6,385 nucleotides of DNA from Candidatus Wallbacteria bacterium (GCA_028711905.1 JAQTRI010000126.1:2676-9060); one strand, 5' to 3'; positions 1-5,836 are shown, counted from the first letter of the stretch. Numbers and translations are program-made. Notes: generated from the sequence alone by a model not told the origin.

Positions 1-380
1 GACCCAAAAAAATATTCGATGGCGCGACTGATTTCCACGGCCGGAACAAGAGGGGCATAAGGCCAGAGAATCAATACAGGAAGGCAGGGGGCTAAGGTTT
101 TGCTGATGACAGCCTGCATTTCAGCGAGTTCCTGGCCGGGATGCAGGCGCATGTGCCTGTCAAAGTGCGTCTTTACGCTGTGGCGGTCGCAAATCAGGCG
201 GATTTCTTCAGAATCAGTGAATACAGTCACTCTTTTCCCTGATACGATTGTCAGCGCTTTATCCAGTGCGCGCTGGATCAGGGTGACACCTTCCAGTTTC
301 TTGATCAGGTCATCGCTGAAAGCGACATTTTTCTTGATTGCAGGAATAATGACAAGAAGGTCATCTCTGCCGGATTTCAT
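1..380 (-). CDS. Nucleotide-sugar cytidylyltransferase, N-terminal part (runs off the left edge)
   Basis: Reading from the ATG at 380 gives 126 codons with no stop before the window edge, so the C-terminal half is missing. The start MKSGRDDLLVIIPAIKKN, the segment GVTLIQRALDKAL, the strand RVTVFTDSEEI and the later VLILWPYAPLVPAVEISRAI follow the order of the Rossmann-like NeuA/PseF/KdsB cytidylyltransferase fold: nucleotide-binding loop, sugar-side helix, (F/A)TDSEEI strand, and a counterpart of LQPTSPLR. The usual Arg/Ser-rich loop (PARxxSxRxxxK) is replaced by PAIKKN plus acidic residues, so this is a divergent branch. The ATG overlaps the end of the preceding aminotransferase gene by 20 bp, and an AGGGA lies about nine bases upstream; both point to translational coupling. 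From context I infer CMP activation of the amino-Kdo made by the two upstream enzymes. A nonulosonic acid or other sugar substrate remains possible. Confidence 0.72.
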   Translation of the reverse strand, partial: MKSGRDDLLVIIPAIKKNVAFSDDLIKKLEGVTLIQRALDKALTIVSGKRVTVFTDSEEIRLICDRHSVKTHFDRHMRLHPGQELAEMQAVISKTLAPCLPVLILWPYAPLVPAVEISRAIEYFFG

Positions 381-1545
381 TCAAGACTTCCCTGGCTGAC
401 TGCAGCATGTATGCGAACTGCTCTTCAGTCATCCACTGGTGGAAAGGAAAGGAGATCATATTGTCGAAAAGATCGTCTCCTTGAGGGCAGTCGGCATAGC
501 CGAATCCCAGCTTCCGGTATAAATCGTAGCGATTGAGAGGATAATACTGCACAACGCACTGGATTCCTTTGTTCAGAGCCATTCTGCGGATGAATTCATC
601 GCGGATGTTTCCTATGGCTTTGCCGACCAGCAGGTGATAGATGTGGCGGTCTGAATCGACCCGGTGGAAAACGATCTCCGGATAGTCCTGAAGACCATCG
701 ATAAAGGCGAGGGCGCGTCTGCGGCGGTCTCTATTGATCGCGTTTATCCGGTCGAGCAGGGCTGTTCCAAGAGCGCATTCCACTTCACCGAGGCAGAAGT
801 TGTTGGGCATGAGGGGAATTCCGTCAAGTTCGGGCAGGTCGACATTACCCATGGCAGGCAGCCAGTAATCCTGCCTGGCAAAGTTGAAATCGCAGTGACC
901 GTTATGGCGGAGCATGGGCACCAGACTGGCCAGGGAAGGGTCTTTCACTGCAAGCATTCCACCCTCGCCGAGAGTCGTGATGTTTTTATGCGAATGAAAG
1001 GAAAAAATACCGAAATCTCCGAAGGTTCCGGCTTTTCTGCCTGAAAGCTCCGCTCCAATGGCCTGGGCTGAGTCTTCCACTACAAGCAGGTTGTGCTTTT
1101 CTGCCAGTTCCATGATCTCAGGCATGTCCGCGACAAAGCCGTAAAGGTGTACCACGACAATGGCTCTGGTTCGGGAAGAGATCAAACGGGCGAAGGTCTG
1201 CGCATTTGCGACCCGTGTCTCAGGGTCGATGTCGGCCCAGACCGGAGTGCCACCCTTTTTGATGAACGGATAGCAGGAAGCAGTGAATGTGTGAGATGGG
1301 ATGATAAATTCATCACCAGGCTGGAAGCGGCATAGCATGGCTGCGATCTCCAGACCAGCTGTGGCATTGCACAGAGCGAAGCATTTCCGGTCATTCCCGA
1401 GAAACGAGGTGAACTTCTCTTCGAAACTGTTGCGGAATCTTCCCTGAGTAAGGGGATCGGCGCTGCGCATGGCATCCGTTGCGATGCGTATTTCATCTTC
1501 AGTATAGGCGTGTCCCCTGTTGCTGAAGTGTATTTTGTACGACAT
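361..1545 (-). CDS. DegT/DnrJ/EryC1-family PLP-dependent sugar aminotransferase (KdnA-like role)
   Basis: This 394-residue protein is the usual size for sugar aminotransferases of the DegT/DnrJ/EryC1 family, which transfer an amino group from glutamate to a keto or aldehyde sugar in the cytoplasm. The phosphate-binding loop CNATAGLE lies near residues 59-66. VVEDSAQAIGA carries the Asp (D158) that pairs with the pyridine nitrogen. The Schiff-base lysine is K187 in SFHSHKNITTLGEGG. I chose the ATG at 1545 because it is preceded by GGAGGGG at good spacing. The frame stays open upstream to 1788, but that stretch only overlaps the dehydrogenase gene in another frame. The gap to the upstream kdnB-like gene is 13 bp, and the end overlaps the cytidylyltransferase start by 20 bp, so the three genes form one operon. 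Next to a KdnB-like enzyme, the likely substrate is 8-oxo-Kdo, giving Kdo8N. The family call is firm; the substrate is inferred, and the sequence is not obviously closest to Shewanella KdnA. Confidence 0.85.
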   Translation of the reverse strand: MSYKIHFSNRGHAYTEDEIRIATDAMRSADPLTQGRFRNSFEEKFTSFLGNDRKCFALCNATAGLEIAAMLCRFQPGDEFIIPSHTFTASCYPFIKKGGTPVWADIDPETRVANAQTFARLISSRTRAIVVVHLYGFVADMPEIMELAEKHNLLVVEDSAQAIGAELSGRKAGTFGDFGIFSFHSHKNITTLGEGGMLAVKDPSLASLVPMLRHNGHCDFNFARQDYWLPAMGNVDLPELDGIPLMPNNFCLGEVECALGTALLDRINAINRDRRRRALAFIDGLQDYPEIVFHRVDSDRHIYHLLVGKAIGNIRDEFIRRMALNKGIQCVVQYYPLNRYDLYRKLGFGYADCPQGDDLFDNMISFPFHQWMTEEQFAYMLQSAREVLNEIRQR

Positions 1546-1558
1546 GTCCCCTCCGGAT

Positions 1559-2638
1559 TCAGATGGTTTCGAAGATGGAGCGCAGTTTTTTCCTTGTGAG
1601 CATGTCCTTGAAACTGTCTCCAAGGGCGTTGGATAGAGGTTTTTCATGGATGACTGTAGCATTGTACAGCTGTTCAAAGCCTGATTCGTCCAGTCCTGAG
1701 CATACTCCGCGAGGAAGCGTGATCTCGTGGGATTTGAGCATTCCCCTGAATTCTTCGACTTCTGCCGGGTAGAACTCCTCAAGAGCATTGAGAGCTAAGC
1801 AGTTTCCAAGGCAATGGTGAATGTGGAGTACAACGCTCAATCCCGCTGACACCGGATGCACGACACCGACAAAGGAATTGGCAATGGCGCAGCCGCCGAG
1901 ATACGAGGCTACCATGAGCTTTTCCCGGTTTTCCGGGCTCAGCATGTTTCCAGTCTGAAACACTTCGCGGGAAAGTCTGAGTGCCTGGTCGGAAAAGGCG
2001 TCCCCCACCGGGTGGCGGAATCGCCCGTGAAGGGACTCGATACAGTGAATATATGTATCCGCGCCTGAGTAAAAATATTGTTCGCTCGGCACTGTGGCGG
2101 TCAGATCAGGATCGAGTACAAGCTGGTCGAAGACTGTGAAATGGCTGTTCATACCAAGTTTCAGGCCGCTCGCGGCATTGGTCATAACACAGGTCCTGGA
2201 TGATTCCGCTCCAGTTCCCGACAGTGTCGGGACCCCGATTTTGTGCACTCCTTTTACTTTAACCAGGTCCCAGCCCTGATAGTCCTCAGCGTTTCCGCCG
2301 TTTGTCAGGAGATTGGACAAGGCCTTGGCAGTGTCAAGGGTGGTGCCTCCGCCAATGCCGACAACAGCAGCAGGAGCGAACCCATCGCTTTCCAGGCTGT
2401 TGCGCAGCGCGTTGATTCCACTGGTAGTAGGTTCATCAGTGCTGTCTATAAATATCAGGCGGTCCTGCCCGGAAACAGGCAGGACTGAATCCAGGCCTTT
2501 CGAGCGGAAAAAATGGTCTGCCAGGAACAGCACCGGTCCTGACCCCGAAGCCGGATTGTGCTGCAGCATATCCTTCAGATGAGTGATTGCGCCCCTTCCG
2601 AAAAGGTAATCCGGAACATTGCGGGAAGTTTTTAACAC
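1559..2638 (-). CDS. kdnB: Iron-containing alcohol dehydrogenase, probable 3-deoxy-D-manno-octulosonate 8-oxidase (KdnB)
   Basis: This 359-residue group III iron-dependent alcohol dehydrogenase has the NAD(P)-binding motif GIGGGTTLDTAK at residues 94-105. The expected metal ligands are D194 and H198 (SGADTYIHCIES), H261 (VVHPVSAG) and H275 (HIHHCLGN). YQGWDLVK, GVPTLSGTGAESSRT, KLGMNSHFTVFDQ and LEEFYPAEVEEF closely resemble what I recall of Shewanella oneidensis KdnB. That enzyme oxidises the C8 hydroxyl of Kdo to an aldehyde, which KdnA then aminates to Kdo8N. The start is the GTG at 2636-2638, which has GGAGGT seven bases upstream; the longer TTG start at 2665 would translate through that ribosome site. 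A promoter with a perfect -35 box lies just upstream, and the aminotransferase follows after 13 bp. In H275-C276 the usual Gly after the last His ligand is Cys. A different alcohol substrate cannot be excluded from sequence alone. Confidence 0.82.
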   Translation of the reverse strand: MLKTSRNVPDYLFGRGAITHLKDMLQHNPASGSGPVLFLADHFFRSKGLDSVLPVSGQDRLIFIDSTDEPTTSGINALRNSLESDGFAPAAVVGIGGGTTLDTAKALSNLLTNGGNAEDYQGWDLVKVKGVHKIGVPTLSGTGAESSRTCVMTNAASGLKLGMNSHFTVFDQLVLDPDLTATVPSEQYFYSGADTYIHCIESLHGRFRHPVGDAFSDQALRLSREVFQTGNMLSPENREKLMVASYLGGCAIANSFVGVVHPVSAGLSVVLHIHHCLGNCLALNALEEFYPAEVEEFRGMLKSHEITLPRGVCSGLDESGFEQLYNATVIHEKPLSNALGDSFKDMLTRKKLRSIFETI

Positions 2639-2645
2639 TTGGGGA

Positions 2646-2651
2646 ACCTCC
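2646..2651 (-). promoter_or_regulatory. Ribosome binding site that fixes the kdnB start
   Basis: The minus strand reads GGAGGT, then seven bases (TCCCCAA), then GTG. The spacing is ideal for the GTG at 2638. It shows that the longest open frame, starting at TTG 2665, over-calls the N-terminus by nine residues. Confidence 0.8.
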
Positions 2652-2698
2652 GTAAAAATCGACAATCAGCCTGCCATTGCCGACAATTATTCTTACAG

Positions 2699-2727
2699 AA
2701 CATATTACAAAACTTAATCACTGTCAA
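2699..2727 (-). promoter_or_regulatory. Sigma70-type promoter of the kdn operon
   Basis: On the minus strand TTGACA (2722-2727) is separated by exactly 17 bp from TATGTT (2699-2704). The -35 box matches consensus fully and the -10 box at four of six positions. Transcription would begin near 2692, giving a leader of about 54 bases before the GTG start. The box begins only 10 bp past the stop codon of the upstream chaperone gene, so the sugar operon can be transcribed separately from the fibre genes. No convincing terminator separates the two, so read-through is also possible. Confidence 0.65.
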
Positions 2728-2737
2728 CCACTATGCA

Positions 2738-3532
2738 TTAAAGGGGTTGGATCGACAGCTGCCCGGGCGTGCCGGGAATGTAATCCAGATAAGAGCTCCA
2801 CTTGATAGTGATTGTGCCGGACGGCAGTCGCGGCAGGGGAACAGAGAAATCTTTCTTTGTCTGGCGCAGGAAAACCCGCCTGATTTTTATAAGTTCCCCG
2901 TTACGGTCAGAGACCTCGAATTGGGCCGGATAACGCCATGAGGTAGTGTTTACAGCCACAAGGTTCAGTTCCGGTTCATCCTCTGTGCCTGCAATTTTGC
3001 CGGTGATTTCCAGCTGGGCTTCTGCCCGTTTTCCGATGGCAAGGTAGATTGGAACGCGCATCTCCACTACCCAGTCAATGCTGGTCACGACACTGCCGAG
3101 CTGTGTCTGGTCAGGAGAATTATTAAACTCGACCACAGGTGTGAAAACAAGATTGGCGCGGAATTCACCCGGCTGGGAAAACCTGGGGTCGGATTTGACC
3201 GAAAACCGCAAACTGCGCCTGGAGACCGGGGATAGTTTCATGATTCTCGGGCTGAGAACCACCAGATCGGATATATCCTCAACAATTGTGATTTCAGTTG
3301 TCAGCCGTTCTCCGAGGAACAGTTTTTCCGGAGGAAAAAAAACGCAATTTACCTGCATGCGATAGGTTATTTCAGTGTCATTGGCGATTGTGACAAGTCC
3401 TGTCATGCTCCCTGGTCCTGTCAGTTCGACGATAGCCGGGGAGACAGTGTAACTGTCGATCAGTTCAGCCATGGAAGGGGCTGCGAGGCAGAAGCAAAGG
3501 AGCACAAAAAAAAGAAATGGTGTTTTCAACAT
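2738..3532 (-). CDS. PapD-like periplasmic pilus chaperone, copy 1
   Basis: This 264-residue exported protein has a signal peptide over about residues 1-22 (MLKTPFLFFVLLCFCLAAPS, then MA before the likely cut). The first immunoglobulin-like domain runs to about 165 and includes YTVSPAIVEL, LVVLSPRIMKLSP followed by SLRFSVK, then PGEFRANLVFTPV and EMRVPIYLAIGKR. This is the pattern of pilus chaperones, which hold subunits in the periplasm by lending them a strand. The second domain carries SWRYPAQFEV, LRQTKKDFSV and GTPGQLSIQPL. It is clearly paralogous to the chaperone at 4377-5162. The ATG at 3532 was chosen because the signal peptide starts there. The frame extends to 3622, but those 30 residues only translate the heptamer repeat. 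No Shine-Dalgarno precedes either start, unlike all other complete genes here, so translation may be weak or leaderless. It probably serves the DUF4402 subunit just upstream. Confidence 0.78.
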   Translation of the reverse strand: MLKTPFLFFVLLCFCLAAPSMAELIDSYTVSPAIVELTGPGSMTGLVTIANDTEITYRMQVNCVFFPPEKLFLGERLTTEITIVEDISDLVVLSPRIMKLSPVSRRSLRFSVKSDPRFSQPGEFRANLVFTPVVEFNNSPDQTQLGSVVTSIDWVVEMRVPIYLAIGKRAEAQLEITGKIAGTEDEPELNLVAVNTTSWRYPAQFEVSDRNGELIKIRRVFLRQTKKDFSVPLPRLPSGTITIKWSSYLDYIPGTPGQLSIQPL

Positions 3533-3540
3533 CTCAGAAC

Positions 3541-3546
3541 ATTGTA
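3541..3546 (-). promoter_or_regulatory. Possible -10 element for a near-leaderless chaperone-1 transcript
   Basis: TACAAT on the minus strand matches the -10 consensus at five of six positions and ends eight bases before the ATG at 3532. Transcription from it would start within a few bases of the start codon, which would explain the absent ribosome site. The upstream -35 position falls in the heptamer array and is poor (TGTTCA at 17 bp), so this is only a candidate. Confidence 0.25.
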
Positions 3547-3606
3547 CAGTAAACAGTGAACAGTGAACAGTAAACAGTGAACAGTGAACAGTGAACAGTG
3601 AACAGT
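3547..3606. repeat. Tandem heptamer array CAGTRAA, eight units plus CAGT
   Basis: Read on the plus strand, the units are CAGTAAA, CAGTGAA (twice), CAGTAAA, CAGTGAA (four times) and a partial CAGT that merges into the adjacent hairpin repeat. On the minus strand this reads TTCACTG/TTTACTG. A 7-bp unit cycles through all frames, and it leaves two minus-strand frames open, creating spurious N-terminal extensions rich in CSLFTVH. The array ends 14 bp from the chaperone start codon. Arrays like this are prone to copy-number change. Confidence 0.92.
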
Positions 3607-3633
3607 AGGGGCGAATAACCATTCGCCCGAATG
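3605..3633. repeat. REP-like hairpin repeat, copy A
   Basis: The unit begins GTAGGGGCGAAT and ends ATTCGCCCGAATG. GGGCGAAT (3609-3616) pairs with ATTCGCCC (3621-3628) around an AACC loop. A second 29-bp copy at 5904-5932 differs only at two loop bases. Its first two bases coincide with the end of the heptamer array. Confidence 0.88.
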
Positions 3634-3634
3634 T

Positions 3635-3659
3635 GTAGGGGTCGATTTTAAATCGCCCC
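3635..3659. repeat. REP-like hairpin repeat, second unit (GTAGGGGTCGAT type)
   Basis: It starts with the same GTAGGGG as copy A one base after that unit ends, then forms an inverted repeat in which GGGGTCGAT faces ATCGCCCC (one unpaired T) around a short T/A-rich loop. It is a sequence variant of the same hairpin class. Confidence 0.65.
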
Positions 3660-3675
3660 GCAATCCCGGGGAATT

Positions 3676-3699
3676 GTAGAGACGCGCTATAGCGCGTCT
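3676..3699. repeat. REP-like hairpin repeat, third unit (GTAGAGACGCG type)
   Basis: It begins GTAGAGACGCG and contains the perfect 20-bp palindrome AGACGCGCTATAGCGCGTCT at 3680-3699. There is no T-run on the minus strand after it, so it is not an obvious terminator, though it could stabilise or block RNA decay downstream of the subunit gene. Confidence 0.75.
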
Positions 3700-3758
3700 T
3701 TTCCAGGGGATGTATTCAGCGTAACGCGGGAAAGCGGATAAGCGGTTATGTGCAGCGC

Positions 3759-3780
3759 AGGGGGCCATTCACCCGAATGG
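3759..3780. repeat. Degenerate REP-like unit next to the subunit stop codon
   Basis: CCATTCACCCGAATG (3765-3779) matches the right half of copy A (3619-3633) at 14 of 15 bases. It is preceded by AGGGGG, as if the left arm of the unit had been deleted. It still folds on itself: CCATTC pairs with GAATGG around ACCC. It lies five bases past the stop codon of the subunit gene at 3786-4259. Confidence 0.6.
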
Positions 3781-3785
3781 GTGTG

Positions 3786-4259
3786 TCAATGATAAATAAC
3801 CGTGAAGGTCTGCTGCGCTGAATAATTGCCATTTGTCTGCCAGGCAGCGACTGTAAGCGTGGCTCCGACAAAAACCTCGGCAAAACCAGTCACTAAGAAA
3901 GTCGAATAAGTTAAATCCCCGGCACCGGTTCCATCGCCGATGCGGAAAGACCCCACAGGCATGCTGGAAGAGCCTGATATCAGCTCTGTGGCTGATCCGG
4001 TGATTGAACAGTCCACCTGCAAACCGGTTGTGCCGGTAATTGTAAATTTAGCCGGAATTCCCCATAAATCACCGACTTTGGGCTGCACAGTGATCGTCTG
4101 CACCATGGATTTGGCCATGATGTCCTTGAAGATCAGGTCACTTTCACGGATGACTCCGATACTGCCCTTGATTTTAACGGAAATGTCGAAAGAAATGTCA
4201 CCTGCCAGGGCATTGCTGATCATGCATGTCATAAGGAACAAAAACAGGGATAAGCGCAT
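3786..4259 (-). CDS. DUF4402-type pilin-like fibre subunit, copy 1
   Basis: This 157-residue secreted protein has a signal peptide over residues 1-19 (MRLSLFLFLMTCMISNALA, cut before GD). The mature part has the DUF4402 plan: DLIFKDI near 41-47 (the family's DLxFGxI), IPAKFTITGTTG at 68-79, FRIGDGTG at 105-112, and a C-terminal block FVGATLTVAAWQTNG followed by TFTVIYH. A Tyr next to the end of the last strand is the feature chaperones recognise in donor-strand-exchange pilins. It is strongly paralogous to the subunit at 5292-5783, sharing VDC(S/T)ITG, VGATLTV/IGATITV, AWQTNG and TVIY. One Cys remains in the mature chain, so no internal disulfide is expected. GGAGG sits five bases before the ATG and a promoter lies just upstream. 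I infer a structural or minor fibre subunit folded by the neighbouring chaperones. No adhesin domain is visible. Confidence 0.8.
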   Translation of the reverse strand: MRLSLFLFLMTCMISNALAGDISFDISVKIKGSIGVIRESDLIFKDIMAKSMVQTITVQPKVGDLWGIPAKFTITGTTGLQVDCSITGSATELISGSSSMPVGSFRIGDGTGAGDLTYSTFLVTGFAEVFVGATLTVAAWQTNGNYSAQQTFTVIYH

Positions 4260-4292
4260 GCTGACCTCCGGATTTTATCCATCTCTGAACAA

Positions 4293-4321
4293 TTTATAGC
4301 TTAAGGCGGGGGGAAAATCAA
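4293..4321 (-). promoter_or_regulatory. Sigma70-type promoter for DUF4402 subunit copy 1
   Basis: On the minus strand TTGATT (4316-4321) is 17 bp upstream of TATAAA (4293-4298), matching consensus at four and five positions respectively. The start would be near 4286, leaving a leader of about 27 bases that includes the GGAGG site. It lies directly downstream of the hairpin at 4323-4354. Confidence 0.55.
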
Positions 4322-4322
4322 G

Positions 4323-4354
4323 AAGTGGACAAGCGCTTTACCGCTTTTCCACTT
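4323..4354 (-). terminator. Stem-loop after chaperone copy 2, possible weak terminator
   Basis: AAGTGGA and AAGCG pair with CGCTT and TCCACTT around a CTTTAC loop, giving 12 pairs with one mismatch. On the minus strand the stem is followed by CTTGATTTT, a broken U-tract, so termination would be inefficient. It lies between the chaperone stop (4377) and the next promoter. Confidence 0.4.
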
Positions 4355-4376
4355 TACCCCTTAAACGCTTTTACTG

Positions 4377-5162
4377 TTACTGCTGAATAGTAATTTGACC
4401 CGGGGCTCCTGCAACATTGTCCATATAGGGTTCCCATTTCACGAGCAGCGCACCTTCCGGTTCGCGGGACAGTTCAATAGACACATCGCGCTTTGTCTGG
4501 CGCAGAACCACTTTTCTGCTGCTGCCGATTTTGCCTGATTTATCATAGACATTGAACTCCACCGGATAACGCCACACAGTTTCATTACCGACATCCAGCC
4601 TGACAAAATGTTTGCCGTTTTCCTGGGTCAGAACGCCATTTGCTGTGATCCCGGCAGGCCCGCGCTTGCCAATGGTGACATACACAGGAAGGCGGATCTC
4701 CAGGATCCAGTTGATACGCATGGAAACACCTTCAGAATTGACCCCTGGTTCGGGCTTTTTGTCGGGCACAGGCTTGAACACGAGATTAGCGCGATATTCA
4801 CCAGGTGGCCGCCTGACACCGTCAGGCTTGACAGTGAAGCGCACTTTGCGTTTCTGGCCTGCAGGGAGATTAATGACCCTGGGGCTGACCACAACTAAAC
4901 CGGCGATGTCTTCAGTGCCTGCCACATCAGGCTGGGTGTGCACTCCTGCAAAGATCTCCTCTGGTTTGAAATAAGACACTTCAATATTGATGCGATGCGG
5001 CTGATCCGAATTATTCTCCACATTGAAATAACCGCTGATTTCACGGTCAAGATCCACTTCCAGGATGGGCGGGGAAACAGTATAATTGTCTATGATGTCC
5101 GCAGCGGAAATGTTGATTACCCCTGCGAACAGGATCAATGCTGCCAGATACAGCGGTTTCAT
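4377..5162 (-). CDS. PapD-like periplasmic pilus chaperone, copy 2
   Basis: This 261-residue exported protein has a signal peptide over residues 1-20 (MKPLYLAALILFAGVINISA, then AD). The N-terminal immunoglobulin-like domain shows YTVSPPILEV, a VENNS turn, LVVVSPRVINLPAGQ followed by KVRFTVK, then PGEYRANLVFKPV and EIRLPVYVTIGKR. The second domain contains VWRYPVEFNVYDKSGK, LRQTKRDVSIEL, and a final GAPGQITIQQ. The SPR...LPAG...R and EYRANLVF elements correspond to the PapD-family core. The early strand lacks the usual Arg (SPPILEV), so subunit anchoring may differ or use R157 in EIRLP. It has a strong GGAGGTGG site and its own candidate promoter, and it lies 129 bp after the DUF4402 subunit gene with a terminator between them. 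It most likely escorts that subunit to an usher not encoded here. The family call is good; the exact partners are inferred. Confidence 0.8.
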   Translation of the reverse strand: MKPLYLAALILFAGVINISAADIIDNYTVSPPILEVDLDREISGYFNVENNSDQPHRINIEVSYFKPEEIFAGVHTQPDVAGTEDIAGLVVVSPRVINLPAGQKRKVRFTVKPDGVRRPPGEYRANLVFKPVPDKKPEPGVNSEGVSMRINWILEIRLPVYVTIGKRGPAGITANGVLTQENGKHFVRLDVGNETVWRYPVEFNVYDKSGKIGSSRKVVLRQTKRDVSIELSREPEGALLVKWEPYMDNVAGAPGQITIQQ

Positions 5163-5219
5163 TAGCCACCTCCAGGAAATGCAGGATGTTTTCTAAGATT
5201 GCTTCCACCCTGTCAACAC

Positions 5220-5228
5220 AATATAGCA
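5220..5228 (-). promoter_or_regulatory. Extended -10 promoter for chaperone copy 2
   Basis: The minus strand reads TGC followed by TATATT, an extended -10 element with five of six consensus bases. The -35 position is T-rich and weak, and overlaps the tail of the upstream terminator, but extended -10 promoters tolerate that. Transcription would begin near 5213, about 50 bases before the start codon. Confidence 0.45.
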
Positions 5229-5240
5229 CAAGTATCAGGA

Positions 5241-5272
5241 AAAGAAAAAACCCCGGTGTTTACCCGGGGTTT
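5241..5272 (-). terminator. Rho-independent terminator after DUF4402 subunit copy 2
   Basis: AAACCCCGG (5248-5256) pairs perfectly with CCGGGGTTT (5264-5272) around a 7-base loop. On the minus strand the stem runs straight into TTTTTTCTTT. It lies about 20 bases past the subunit stop codon and upstream of the chaperone gene. If leaky, it would keep chaperone mRNA below subunit mRNA. Confidence 0.9.
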
Positions 5273-5291
5273 GTGACCGGAAGACAGATAA

Positions 5292-5783
5292 TTACTGATA
5301 GATTACTGTGAGGGTCTGATCGCCGGTATAATCGCCGTTGGTCTGCCATGCGCCGACAGTAATGGTTGCGCCGATGAAAACATCTGCTGCGCCACCGGCT
5401 AAAGTCGGGCTATATTTTGCGCCACCAGTACAGGCAACGCCTGCGTCAGTGCCGTCTCCCATGCGCCAGTCGCCGATTGGGATGTTGGCTCCGCCGCCGT
5501 TGTCGAGCTGAACCAATGCACCGGTGATTGTGCAATCCACAACAGCTGCCGGCGTTCCGGTAACTGTGAACTGGGCCGGGGTGCCGTTGGGGTCTGCGGT
5601 GTCGGGATCGACTTTGATCGGCTGAACAGCGGCTGTGGCTGTGACATCATCGTATACCAGGTCATCCACCTTGAGCAGTCCGATGCCACCTACGATCTTG
5701 ACCTGCACCTGAAAATCAGAATCAGCTGCAAAAGAAGAGCTGATTAGAACCAGGACCAGACCGAGCGAGAGCAGCAGTTTCAT
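5292..5783 (-). CDS. DUF4402-type pilin-like fibre subunit, copy 2
   Basis: This 163-residue secreted protein has a signal peptide over residues 1-19 or 20 (MKLLLSLGLVLVLISSSFAA, then DSD). The mature DUF4402 domain shows DLVYDDVTATAAVQPIKV near 41-58, TPAQFTVTGTPA at 68-79, a glycine-rich DNGGGAN loop near 94-100, DWRMGDGTDAG at 105-115, and the C-terminal block FIGATITVGAWQTNG, then DYTGDQTLTVIYQ. Two mature cysteines (C84 in VDCTITG and C118 in GVACTGG) could form a disulfide that copy 1 lacks. It has the best expression signals here: AGGAGG five bases before the ATG, an extended -10 promoter, and a strong terminator right after the gene. This suggests a highly expressed major subunit transcribed mostly alone. 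The family is well supported; the major-subunit role is inferred from these signals. Confidence 0.82.
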   Translation of the reverse strand: MKLLLSLGLVLVLISSSFAADSDFQVQVKIVGGIGLLKVDDLVYDDVTATAAVQPIKVDPDTADPNGTPAQFTVTGTPAAVVDCTITGALVQLDNGGGANIPIGDWRMGDGTDAGVACTGGAKYSPTLAGGAADVFIGATITVGAWQTNGDYTGDQTLTVIYQ

Positions 5784-5836
5784 ACATACCTCCTCATTTT
5801 ATAGAATTTACAGACATTGTTGCCATCTCTGATTTA

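Noticed and set aside
664..1044. A 126-residue plus-strand open frame, the longest on that strand
   Set aside because: It lies antisense inside the well-supported aminotransferase gene and shows no recognisable domain; the other plus-strand frames are shadows of the same kind.
1546..1788. An 81-residue N-terminal extension of the aminotransferase frame
   Set aside because: It overlaps the dehydrogenase C-terminus in another frame, has no family similarity, and a strong ribosome site precedes the ATG at 1545.
3533..3622. A 30-residue extension of chaperone 1 rich in CSLFTVH
   Set aside because: It is a translation of the 7-bp tandem repeat, lies before a proper signal peptide, and has no ribosome site.
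3547..3699. Possible CRISPR array from regularly spaced repeats
   Set aside because: The 7-bp units are directly adjacent with no spacers, and the hairpin units differ in sequence; no cas genes are present.
3526..3768. An 80-residue minus-strand open frame across the repeat cluster
   Set aside because: It is composed of heptamer and hairpin repeats with no protein-like features or ribosome site.
3605..3780. Possible insertion sequence or transposon end
   Set aside because: No transposase frame and no long terminal inverted repeats or clear target duplication are visible; a non-coding hairpin repeat cluster explains it better.
3786..4259. Lipoprotein signal in subunit 1 (LMTC)
   Set aside because: Thr before the Cys is unfavourable for a lipobox, and an ordinary ALA cleavage site follows eight residues later.
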